NCBI GenBank assembly: GCA_944323755.1
Contig: CALUTR010000006.1
Coordinates: 1 to 64,000, forward strand
Direction of reading: 5' to 3'
Source: an uncultured Helicobacteraceae bacterium
Lineage (GTDB): Bacteria > Campylobacterota > Campylobacteria > Campylobacterales > Helicobacteraceae
Length of the DNA: 64,000 nucleotides
The notes beneath the pieces were generated by a model, which ran no database searches, was not told the origin of the DNA, and was given only the letters and a program-made list of their open reading frames with translations. The position numbers and the translations under genes are program-made. This document shows, piece after piece, positions 1 to 7,454 of this stretch; position 1 is the first letter of the stretch; each line of letters opens with the position of its first letter.

Positions 1-176
1 CTTGCATTTACATCAGCACCATTTTCAACCAAGAATCTAACCACATCTAAATGTCCTTTAAATGAAGCACTCATTAAGGCTGTGTATCCATCGTTTTTAC
101 TTGCATTTACATCAGCACCATTTTCAACCAAGAATCTAACCACATCTAAATGTCCTTTAAATGAAGCACTCATTAA
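1..176. repeat. 99-bp tandem repeat encoding one ankyrin unit
   Basis: Bases 1-77 and 100-176 are identical, a period of 99 bp, which is exactly one 33-residue ankyrin repeat. The intervening 22 bases have also diverged little. Such exact repeats are substrates for slippage or recombination that would add or remove whole ankyrin units in frame. The array may continue to the left of the window. Confidence 0.85.
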
Positions 177-806
177 TGCAGTATAGCCATCGTTTCTAGC
201 AGCATTGACATTAATGCCACTATTTATTAGATATTTAATAATATCAATATGATTAAAAGAACTAGCCCACATTAATGAATTCCACGAATTTTCATCAGAT
301 GCATTTATATCTGCGCCGTTTTTATGCAAATATTCAACAATATCGAGATGATTAAATGAACTAGCAAGCATAAGAGCTGTCGTACCATCATCTCTTTGCA
401 AATTTACATCAGCGCCATTTTCAATAAGAAGCTTTACAATATCTAAATGCCCTTCACTAGCTGCACTCATTAATGCACTCCAGCCATATTTATCTTGTAT
501 ATTTATATCCACATTAAAATCAAGCAACTTCTCTACAACATCAACATTTCCACCAAGTGATGCAAACATCAGCACAGAATAACCATTATGTGCTAGAAAA
601 TTTACATCAGCATCATTTTCAAGCAAAAGATTTACCATATCTAGATTACCATCTTTTGCTGCCCACATCAACGCGGTGCAACCATCATTATCGCAGTAAT
701 CAATACTAATACCATTATCCAAAAGATATTTAACAACAGAAGGCTTATTTTCATTTACAGCCTTTATAAAATCCTGCCCTAAAGCTCCCAAAGATAGTAA
801 CTCCAT
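1..806 (-). CDS. Ankyrin-repeat protein, N-terminal part (runs off the left edge)
   Basis: The frame opens at ATG 806 (protein begins MELLSLGALGQDF) and stays open to base 1, so the C-terminus lies outside the window. About 268 residues are visible. After a short helical start they form successive 33-residue ankyrin repeats with the usual TALM and LLLENGADVN signatures. There is no signal peptide or membrane segment, so a cytoplasmic protein-binding role is likely; the partner is unknown. The last two visible repeats are almost identical at DNA level, which indicates recent repeat duplication. The MATE gene upstream is on the same strand, 78 bases away. Other ankyrin genes lie at 4416 and 62019. 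The family is certain; the function is not known. Confidence 0.85.
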   Translation of the reverse strand, partial: MELLSLGALGQDFIKAVNENKPSVVKYLLDNGISIDYCDNDGCTALMWAAKDGNLDMVNLLLENDADVNFLAHNGYSVLMFASLGGNVDVVEKLLDFNVDINIQDKYGWSALMSAASEGHLDIVKLLIENGADVNLQRDDGTTALMLASSFNHLDIVEYLHKNGADINASDENSWNSLMWASSFNHIDIIKYLINSGINVNAARNDGYTALMSASFKGHLDVVRFLVENGADVNASKNDGYTALMSASFKGHLDVVRFLVENGADVNA

Positions 807-884
807 AAAATAATTTTGATAAATGATTATAACCTAAATTAAAAGTGCAAATGCATACAAAGGCATATTTTTAGCATCAACTTA

Positions 885-2198
885 TCACACAAGTACCTTA
901 TTTTGCCATTTACGAGACTTCCATCTATATGCATTACACATACCTCTAAGCCACTCATCAGCGCAAAATCCAATCCATACACCAATAATTCCAAGCCCAA
1001 AATAAAAACACAACACATAACCAACAGGTAGACTAACACCAAGCATAAACACAACACCAGCTATAAATGGAAACTTCGCATCACCACTAGCACGCAGTGA
1101 ATTCACCATAACAATATTAAATGTCCGCCCTAACTCTAAGATAATTGAGATTCCAAATAAAGGAAGCATTATTTCTCTAAAAATAGATTCCACTCCAAGT
1201 CTATCCATAATAAAATCTTTGCTAAAAAACACGATAAGCACGACAAATAAAGTCGCTATAAGACTTAAATACAAAGCCACCCAAGTATGCTTATATGCCA
1301 CATTAACAAAACGAGCACCAACTAACTTACCAATGATGATTTCATTTGCAAGGCTTATTGCTTGTCCTGTAAGCATTATAAACATAGAAATTTGAAAATA
1401 AATAGTCTGCACGCTTGCATTTTCTTCACCAAGTGTATATACAAATGATAAAGCTATCATATACTGCACTATCCAAATTAGATTCTCTCCAGCAGAAAAT
1501 GATCCGATATTTAGCACTTTTTTTAAAACATCTTTTTGCAAGTTAAATAATTCTTTTATTACTATTTTTATTTTCAATCTAAAATACAACACAAATATTA
1601 AGATAAAAATAGCGCAGATTCTACCTATAATCGTAGATAGACCAACGCCCCAAAGCTCCCAATCCGTATAATTGAGTGTATAATAATTTAGTCCAACTGA
1701 AACAAAATTCATAATCAATGAAGTTAATGTTACAAAATAAGCAAGATTATAAACTCTAACAATAGCAGCAAGAACTATACCAATAGCATCAAAAAACAGA
1801 CAAATTCCAAGCATATGTAGATATATTGATGCTTGTTCAAACTGACCTTTTGGGACATTTAGCATTGATAATAACACATCTCCAAACAAAATAATAACTA
1901 GCGCACATATAACACCAAGTAAGGTATTCAAAAGCAAACTTTGATGCATAGCTTTATTTGCCAAATTAAAATCTCTAGCACCAATTGCTTGCGCTATAAC
2001 AACACTGCAACCAACACTAAGAAAGCTAAATATCGTTATAAACAAATCCAACACTTGATTACCAGCGCCCATCGATCCAACAAGATAACGCGAATGATTG
2101 GATACCATATAAGTATTAATCATTAATGAAAAATAACGCAAAAACATCTCAAAAAAAATCGGCACAGCAAGGGCTTTTAGTGATAGCTGCCTTGACAT
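885..2198 (-). CDS. MATE-family efflux transporter
   Basis: This 437-residue integral membrane protein has about twelve hydrophobic segments arranged as two related halves, as in the MATE (multidrug and toxin extrusion, NorM/DinF-type) family. Members exchange Na+ or H+ for organic cations or drugs across the inner membrane. The start MSRQLSLKALAVPIFFEMFLR places the first amphipathic helix and the first membrane segment as expected. The length is slightly below the usual 440-460. It is transcribed leftwards and divergently from the glycosyltransferase at 2316. The substrate cannot be read from sequence. Confidence 0.85.
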   Translation of the reverse strand: MSRQLSLKALAVPIFFEMFLRYFSLMINTYMVSNHSRYLVGSMGAGNQVLDLFITIFSFLSVGCSVVIAQAIGARDFNLANKAMHQSLLLNTLLGVICALVIILFGDVLLSMLNVPKGQFEQASIYLHMLGICLFFDAIGIVLAAIVRVYNLAYFVTLTSLIMNFVSVGLNYYTLNYTDWELWGVGLSTIIGRICAIFILIFVLYFRLKIKIVIKELFNLQKDVLKKVLNIGSFSAGENLIWIVQYMIALSFVYTLGEENASVQTIYFQISMFIMLTGQAISLANEIIIGKLVGARFVNVAYKHTWVALYLSLIATLFVVLIVFFSKDFIMDRLGVESIFREIMLPLFGISIILELGRTFNIVMVNSLRASGDAKFPFIAGVVFMLGVSLPVGYVLCFYFGLGIIGVWIGFCADEWLRGMCNAYRWKSRKWQNKVLV

Positions 2199-2315
2199 TG
2201 GAATCTCCTAATTAAAGTATGGAATTGCAATTTGAAAGATAAAAAACGGATTTTAACCAATCAATATAAATTGAAAATTAATTTTATGCTAATATTGTAA
2301 ATTTATTTTATACCG

Positions 2316-3218
2316 GTGGTGCAAGAGTTGAATTACATAAACTACAAAATATCAATCATTACTGCTACATTTAACTCACAAACCACAATCAAACAAACAT
2401 TAGAATCTGTGATAAATCAAAATTATTCAAATATAGAACACATAATAATTGATGGCAAAAGTAGCGATAAAACACTAGAAATTGTAGAATCTTACAGGGA
2501 ACTATATAAATCTAAAAATATTAATTTAATCATATCAAGCAAAAAAGATCAAGGCATATATGATGCGTTCAATAGAGGGATAAAACTATCTAGTGGTGAT
2601 TTGATTGGGTTTTTAAACTCTGATGATTTTTTTGCAAATAAAAATATACTAGATATCATCAATTGGGCATTTAATAAACCTACAAACAAAAAAGTGGAAT
2701 CTATTAGTGCAAATTTAGAATATATAGATTCTAGATACCAAATAATACGAAAACTACAAGGACGAAGCATCGATAAAAAAGGATTTCAAAAAGGATTTCA
2801 CCCTGCACATCCTACATTTTATGTGCGAAAAGAAATATTTGAAAAGTTTGGAAACTTTGATTTATCATACAAGATTGCTGGTGATTATGAATTAATGCTA
2901 AGATTTATTGTAAAAAATAATATTAATAATTTATATATAGATGATAATTTTGTCAAGATGAAAATAGGCGGCATATCAAATCAGAATCTAAAAAATATAT
3001 ATAAAGCAAATTTAGAATGCTTCATGGCATGGAAAAATAATGGCTTATATATGTCCCCATTATTTATCATCATAAAACCACTTAAAAAAATCAAAGAAAT
3101 AAATTTTATAAAATATATAAAATATATAATTTCTAAAATAGGGGGGGGGCAGCACCTAAGCTATCCGCTACATACATCACATAATGTAATACAAGCAAGA
3201 GTCTTGGTATGCAGCTAA
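2316..3218 (+). CDS. Glycosyltransferase family 2 with a 3' poly-G tract
   Basis: The protein is a GT-A fold family 2 glycosyltransferase of the WcaA type. The N-terminal nucleotide-sugar domain shows ISIITATFNS (near residue 12), then IIIDGKSSDKT and the metal-binding region FLNSDDFF (about residues 105-112). The catalytic core of roughly 275 residues is complete before the G9 tract at 3141. The tract therefore only chooses the tail: G9 gives the 300-residue form listed here, G8 would end in GGGST, and G10 would add about a dozen residues. In the G9 frame the stop overlaps the start of the next gene (3209). The start is GTG with no clear ribosome binding site and is the least certain part. 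The likely role is adding a sugar to a surface glycan. Confidence 0.8.
   Translation: MVQELNYINYKISIITATFNSQTTIKQTLESVINQNYSNIEHIIIDGKSSDKTLEIVESYRELYKSKNINLIISSKKDQGIYDAFNRGIKLSSGDLIGFLNSDDFFANKNILDIINWAFNKPTNKKVESISANLEYIDSRYQIIRKLQGRSIDKKGFQKGFHPAHPTFYVRKEIFEKFGNFDLSYKIAGDYELMLRFIVKNNINNLYIDDNFVKMKIGGISNQNLKNIYKANLECFMAWKNNGLYMSPLFIIIKPLKKIKEINFIKYIKYIISKIGGGQHLSYPLHTSHNVIQARVLVCS
3141..3149 (+). repeat. Homopolymeric G9 tract (3' end of a GT2 gene)
   Basis: Nine consecutive G lie in the glycosyltransferase frame right after ATTTCTAAAATA. Tracts of this length mutate by slipped-strand mispairing in Helicobacter and Campylobacter. G8 would stop at 3157-3159, G9 stops at 3216-3218 and G10 would stop at 3182-3184. 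Length change here alters the C-terminus and the distance to the next start codon rather than the catalytic domain. Confidence 0.9.
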
Positions 3219-4426
3219 GATTCTACTTGCTTGGTAAGTGTGATTCTAAAAATCCAAGTGCAATACCAAAAAAACAAATAGAGCAATGGAGCGATAGCGG
3301 AATTATCACATATTTAGGTGAAAGTAATGATGTAAGAGAATTTATCAAATATGCTTCAGTGGTAGTACTTCCTAGTTATTATAAAGAGGGGATTCCAAGA
3401 GTGCTTTTAGAAGCCCTTGCGATGTCAAAACCAATCATAACAACAATAAACAATGGCTGCAAAGATTTAATAAATCTTGATAACATCAATAAAAATGATA
3501 TAAATATAGGAAACAATGGGATTCTCATACAGCCAAAAAATGCACATTTACTATACAAAGCTATACTTAAATTTAGCACCATTAATAGAGACGAATTAGA
3601 GAAAAATGCATTAATAGAATCCAAAAAATACGATATAAAAATCATTAATGAAATATACAAAAACAGAATCCTAGATAAATATCTATTAAAAACACACAAC
3701 AAAAATATCGTATTTGTATCAAATTCGTGCTTTGGTATGTTTAACTTCCGATTAAATACCCTACAGTACATAAGAGACAATGGGTATCAAATCCATATTA
3801 TTGCGCCATTTGATGAAAGCACGCAAAAATTAATTGATAATAATTTTAAATGCTATGATATATTTATCGATCCAAAAAGTATGAATCCACTAAAAGAATT
3901 GCGCTTTATAAAAGAACTTAAAAATCACATAAAAACAATTAATCCAAGCATAATCATCAACTACACAATAAAACCAGTAATCTATGGCTCATTTATAGCA
4001 AATAGGCTAAAAATCCAAAATATCGCTATCACAACAGGGCTTGGATATATATTTATACCAAATGGAATAATGAAAACCATACTTAAAAAATTTGTTGTAA
4101 TGCTATATAAAATAGCGTTAAAAAATACAAATGAAATTTGGTTCTTAAACAAAGATGACAAAAATGAATTTATCAACCTAAACATCACAGAATCTAGCAA
4201 AACTTTCATACTTCCAAGCGAAGGTATAGATCTAAACCATTTTAAGCCAGATTTTAAAAAAAATGAAAATTTCAAACCAAACAATAAAGCACAAGAGCAA
4301 TACCTACAAAATCCACCAAAAGATGATGAGATTCGGTATTTGCTAATTGCTAGAATGCTTTATGATAAAGGTGTCCAAGAATTCATCAAAGCAGCAAAAC
4401 TCCACCAAAATAGCCTTAAACACTAG
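3209..4426 (+). CDS. GT4-type glycosyltransferase with its two halves in swapped (permuted) order
   Basis: This 405-residue frame holds every part expected of a GT-B, family 4 enzyme of the PglA/EpsD kind, but in the wrong order. Residues 1-160 are the donor-binding C-terminal domain: FYLLGKCDSKNPSAI, YLGESNDVREFI, VVVLPSYYKEG and the E-x7-E motif with E60 and E68. Residues about 166-405 are the N-terminal acceptor domain, starting KNIVFVSNSCFG, followed by ITTGLGYIF, a SEGIDLNHF segment and LLIARMLYDKGVQEFIKAAK. The second part ends just where the first part begins in a normal enzyme, so nothing seems lost or duplicated. The native C- and N-termini are joined by only a few residues. It overlaps the GT2 gene by 10 bases and the convergent ankyrin gene by 11. 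It could be a working circular permutant, a fusion of two gene remnants, or an assembly error. Confidence 0.75.
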   Translation: MQLRFYLLGKCDSKNPSAIPKKQIEQWSDSGIITYLGESNDVREFIKYASVVVLPSYYKEGIPRVLLEALAMSKPIITTINNGCKDLINLDNINKNDINIGNNGILIQPKNAHLLYKAILKFSTINRDELEKNALIESKKYDIKIINEIYKNRILDKYLLKTHNKNIVFVSNSCFGMFNFRLNTLQYIRDNGYQIHIIAPFDESTQKLIDNNFKCYDIFIDPKSMNPLKELRFIKELKNHIKTINPSIIINYTIKPVIYGSFIANRLKIQNIAITTGLGYIFIPNGIMKTILKKFVVMLYKIALKNTNEIWFLNKDDKNEFINLNITESSKTFILPSEGIDLNHFKPDFKKNENFKPNNKAQEQYLQNPPKDDEIRYLLIARMLYDKGVQEFIKAAKLHQNSLKH

Positions 4427-4895
4427 GTTTTGTGAATTTATGCATAATAAAAAGGCTAATTTGTTGAAAAAATGATAATTTTTTATCTGTATGTGCCATC
4501 AATAAATCAAAAATATCAGACCGCCTAAACATTATCGCACAATTAATCGGTGTAAGCCCCATTCCATTATCTTCATTTGGGTTTGCGCCATATTGCAATA
4601 ATAATTTAGCCATATCAAAATATCCTTTAAAAACAACACCTGCAAGCGGAGTTTGTGCTCTATCATTTTTCTTATCAACAGATGCACCATTTTTTAGCAA
4701 CAATTCCGCCACATCAAGAGAATTATTATAAGCAGCAAGCATTAGCAATGTATTACCTTTATGATTTGCTAAATCAACATTCAACCCATAATCAAGCAAT
4801 GTTTTTAATGATGCAACATCATTTTCTCTTGCAAAATCAAAGGCAAGGGCGCACAATTCTTCTAATTTTTTCTCTTCTTTTGCACTAATTTCCAT
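4416..4895 (-). CDS. Ankyrin-repeat protein divergent from catalase (Cj1386/AnkB type)
   Basis: This 159-residue protein has four ankyrin repeats (GNTLLMLAAYNNSLDVAELL, then AQTPLAGVVFKGYFDMAKLL and so on) and no signal peptide. In Campylobacter jejuni the ankyrin protein Cj1386 next to katA is needed for haem supply to catalase, and Pseudomonas AnkB is also katA-linked. Here the gene is divergent from katA, with 148 bases between the two starts, so the pair could share a control region. A role in catalase maturation is inferred from position and fold only. Its 3' end overlaps the permuted glycosyltransferase gene by 11 bases. Confidence 0.75.
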   Translation of the reverse strand: MEISAKEEKKLEELCALAFDFARENDVASLKTLLDYGLNVDLANHKGNTLLMLAAYNNSLDVAELLLKNGASVDKKNDRAQTPLAGVVFKGYFDMAKLLLQYGANPNEDNGMGLTPINCAIMFRRSDIFDLLMAHTDKKLSFFQQISLFIMHKFTKPSV

Positions 4896-4984
4896 ATAAA
4901 ATCCTTTGTATTTAATTTACACATTCTACACATTAAAATATTTTTATTCAATAAAAAAAAATATTAAATAATAATTTTTACTAT

Positions 4985-5011
4985 TTATTATAAAAATTTA
5001 TGCAATAATAA
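4985..5011. promoter_or_regulatory. Possible operator in the katA/ankyrin intergenic region
   Basis: The arms TTATTAT (4985-4991) and ATAATAA (5005-5011) form an inverted repeat 33 bases before the katA start, within very AT-rich DNA. Fur-family regulators (PerR, Fur) control katA in related bacteria and bind AT-rich inverted repeats, so a PerR or Fur site is plausible. With this base composition such a repeat can also arise by chance. Confidence 0.3.
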
Positions 5012-5043
5012 TAGCCTCAATTAATCAAAAATGAGGAGAAATT

Positions 5044-6480
5044 ATGAGTAAAAAACTAACAACTGCTACAGGAACACCAATAGGTGACAATCAAAATTCA
5101 ATCACAGCAGGAAAAAGAGGTCCTACACTTCTTCAAGATACTTGGCTATTAGAAAAGTTGGCACATTTTGATAGAGAGAGAATCCCAGAACGTGTAGTGC
5201 ATGCTAAAGGGAGTGCAGCTTATGGCGAACTCACAATTACAAATGATATAACACAGTATTCAAAAGCTAAAATTTTTGAGAAAATAGGAAAAAAAACAAA
5301 AGCGTTTTTAAGATTTTCAACTGTGGCAGGTGAAAGAGGTGCAGCTGATGCAGAAAGAGATGTAAGAGGATTTGCACTCAAATTCTATACAGAAGAGGGT
5401 AATTGGGATATAGTAGGAAATAATACTCCGGTATTCTTTATAAAAGACGCTATTAAATTCCCTGATTTTATCCATACACAAAAACGAGATCCAAAAACAA
5501 ACCTAAGAAGTGCTACTGCTGCATGGGATTTTTGGAGTTTGCACCCAGAATCTTTGCATCAAGTAACAATTTTAATGAGTGATAGAGGAATTCCAAGAAG
5601 TTATAGAGAAATGCACGGATTTGGAAGCCATACTTATAGCTTTTTAAATGCTAAAAATGAGCGATTTTGGGTGAAATTCCACTTTAAGAGTATGCAAGGA
5701 ATCCACAATCTAACAAATAAAGAAGCAGAAGAAATAATCGCAAAAGATAGAGAATCTCATCAAAAAGATCTCTTTGAAAATATCGAAAAAGGCAATTTTC
5801 CAAAGTGGAGATTCTGTGTGCAAATAATGCCTGAAAAAGACGCAGAAACTTACAGATTCAACCCATTTGATCTTACAAAAGTATGGAGTCATAAAGATTA
5901 TCCATTAATTGAAGTTGGGATCTTAGAGCTTAATAAAAACCCAGAAAACTATTTTGCAGAAGTAGAACAAGCAGCATTTAACCCTGCAAATATCGTGCCA
6001 GGAGTTGGATATAGCCCTGATAAAATGCTTCAAGGAAGACTATTTAGCTATGGTGATACACAACGATATAGACTTGGAATCAATCACTCTCAACTCCCAG
6101 TAAATGCAAGTATAGCTCCTGTATCTACGACACATAGAGATGGATATATGCAAATGGGTAAATTTGGTGGAGAGAGAAACTATAATCCAAGCTACTATAA
6201 TGACTATAGTGAAGATTCAAATGCTATTGAGCCACCATTGCACATAAAAGAGGGTGATGTGATGATGAAATATAATCACAGAGAATATGAAGATAACTAT
6301 TATGTGCAAGCAGGGGATTTATATCGCCTTATGAATGCAGAGCAAAAAGAAGCACTATGCCAAAATATCAAAGAAGCAATGGAAGGTGTGCCAGTAGAGA
6401 TTAAAAAACGCCAACTAGAGCACTTCAAAAAAGCAGATGAAAACTATGGCAAGAGGGTAGCAGAGCTACTTGGGTTGTAG
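5044..6480 (+). CDS. katA: Catalase (monofunctional haem, small-subunit clade)
   Basis: KatA breaks down hydrogen peroxide to water and oxygen with a haem b cofactor. The 478-residue length fits small-subunit catalases. Visible hallmarks are the active-site His in [13 protein letters not shown] (near residue 52), the distal Asn in [12 protein letters not shown], and the proximal haem-ligand Tyr in [14 protein letters not shown] (near residue 336). A strong ribosome binding site, GAGGAG, lies just before the ATG. There is no signal peptide, although H. pylori catalase is known to reach the periplasm. The divergent neighbour is the katA-associated ankyrin gene. A hairpin terminator follows directly. 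Surface-glycan genes flank katA on both sides, which is unusual. Confidence 0.97.
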   Translation: MSKKLTTATGTPIGDNQNSITAGKRGPTLLQDTWLLEKLAHFDRERIPERVVHAKGSAAYGELTITNDITQYSKAKIFEKIGKKTKAFLRFSTVAGERGAADAERDVRGFALKFYTEEGNWDIVGNNTPVFFIKDAIKFPDFIHTQKRDPKTNLRSATAAWDFWSLHPESLHQVTILMSDRGIPRSYREMHGFGSHTYSFLNAKNERFWVKFHFKSMQGIHNLTNKEAEEIIAKDRESHQKDLFENIEKGNFPKWRFCVQIMPEKDAETYRFNPFDLTKVWSHKDYPLIEVGILELNKNPENYFAEVEQAAFNPANIVPGVGYSPDKMLQGRLFSYGDTQRYRLGINHSQLPVNASIAPVSTTHRDGYMQMGKFGGERNYNPSYYNDYSEDSNAIEPPLHIKEGDVMMKYNHREYEDNYYVQAGDLYRLMNAEQKEALCQNIKEAMEGVPVEIKKRQLEHFKKADENYGKRVAELLGL

Positions 6481-7448
6481 AACCTCATAAAAAGGCGTTT
6501 AAGCCTTTTTATGGTGTGCAATACCCATTCTACCCCCCCCCATAAATGATCTACAATAATCCACTCCCTAGGAAACTCGTCTTTATTTCTATCATACGCA
6601 AATCTATCTGGTGATACAACTATCTTATTAATATTTGGATTCATCAATGCTGCCCAAAATGAAAAAGTGGAATTAGCAATTATCTGATGATTGCAGGAAC
6701 TCATTAAATAAAGTTCAAATGCTGAATTATTATCATTAATATCCACTATAGTATATTGTATCTTTCTATTTAAAGATTTAATAAAATTATTTTTTATAAA
6801 TTCTATATCATTACTAAAAATAAAATAATAACAATCACCTAACCTATTGCTAATAATATCAATTGCACTATCATAATAAGTTTTTCCAAGCTTTGCAAAA
6901 CCATGTAGATTCATATAGTCGCCACGTCTTATATGTATAGCTACTGAATTTTTCTTACTCTGTATTAAATGAAGCATATTAGTATTTTTGTCATCTAAAT
7001 CATGAACTAATGATAAGCTCATATCAATATCCATAAAATATCTATAACTTGCAAAATGTCCACTAATATAAGACCTATCACTTACATGCAACATTTTTTC
7101 ATCATAAACAAGCCTTAAATCTTCAATTGGCATATATCTATTATGCAATAAACGTAACCCTCTATAAAAAGTCCTATATGCAATAGCATTGACAACATAT
7201 TTCAACATACCACTAAATGGCATTATTTTTATTTTATCAATATTAGAGAGTGATAAAATTGGAAGCTGAATGTTAAATTTATTTAAAGATAATTCTCTTT
7301 TTTCTTTATTATCACAATCAAATCCATATTTATCAAACCAAGAAGAATCTAAGACTACATCATAGTTATAACGCTGCTTTAAATATAATCCATAAGCATA
7401 TATACATAATTGATTGCCAAGCCCACCAACTAAACTAATTGCAACCAT
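6444..7448 (-). CDS. futC: Alpha-1,2-fucosyltransferase (GT11) with a 3' poly-G tract
   Basis: The enzyme transfers fucose from GDP-fucose in alpha-1,2 linkage to a glycan, as FutC of H. pylori does to make Lewis Y/H type antigens. The GT11 hallmarks are [11 protein letters not shown] at the N-terminus, [13 protein letters not shown] (near residue 170) with the donor-binding HxRRGDY, and [14 protein letters not shown] near residue 263. The catalytic domain is complete at about residue 300, shortly before the G9 tract (C9 on the plus strand at 6533). In the G9 frame the protein gains about 30 residues, runs through the terminator and overlaps katA by 37 bases. G8 would stop at once (6530-6532) and G10 inside the terminator loop (6499-6501). 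It is the last gene of the wecB operon, six bases after its predecessor. The acceptor is unknown, so other GT11 specificities remain possible. Confidence 0.85.
   Translation of the reverse strand: MVAISLVGGLGNQLCIYAYGLYLKQRYNYDVVLDSSWFDKYGFDCDNKEKRELSLNKFNIQLPILSLSNIDKIKIMPFSGMLKYVVNAIAYRTFYRGLRLLHNRYMPIEDLRLVYDEKMLHVSDRSYISGHFASYRYFMDIDMSLSLVHDLDDKNTNMLHLIQSKKNSVAIHIRRGDYMNLHGFAKLGKTYYDSAIDIISNRLGDCYYFIFSNDIEFIKNNFIKSLNRKIQYTIVDINDNNSAFELYLMSSCNHQIIANSTFSFWAALMNPNINKIVVSPDRFAYDRNKDEFPREWIIVDHLWGGVEWVLHTIKRLKRLFMRFYNPSSSATLLP
6489..6510. terminator. Bidirectional terminator between katA and the fucosyltransferase gene
   Basis: An 8-bp perfect stem, AAAAAGGC (6489-6496) with GCCTTTTT (6503-6510) and a 6-base loop, gives a U-rich 3' arm in both directions. 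It lies nine bases after the katA stop. In the G9 state it falls inside the convergent fucosyltransferase reading frame. Confidence 0.8.
6533..6541 (-). repeat. Homopolymeric C9/G9 tract near the 3' end of futC
   Basis: Nine C on the plus strand encode Gly-Gly after the DHLW residues of the fucosyltransferase. Tract length decides between three ends: a stop right after the tract (G8), a stop in the terminator loop (G10), or reading through the terminator (G9, the sequenced state). Confidence 0.9.
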
Positions 7449-7454
7449 AATAAA

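Noticed and set aside
1-480. Regular DNA repeats near the left edge as a CRISPR array
   Set aside because: The 99-bp period is in frame, has no unique spacers, and encodes ankyrin repeats.
4655-4888. Open frame on the plus strand within the katA-linked ankyrin gene
   Set aside because: It is the antisense shadow of the ankyrin repeats, with a composition (Gln, His, Leu rich) typical of such shadows.
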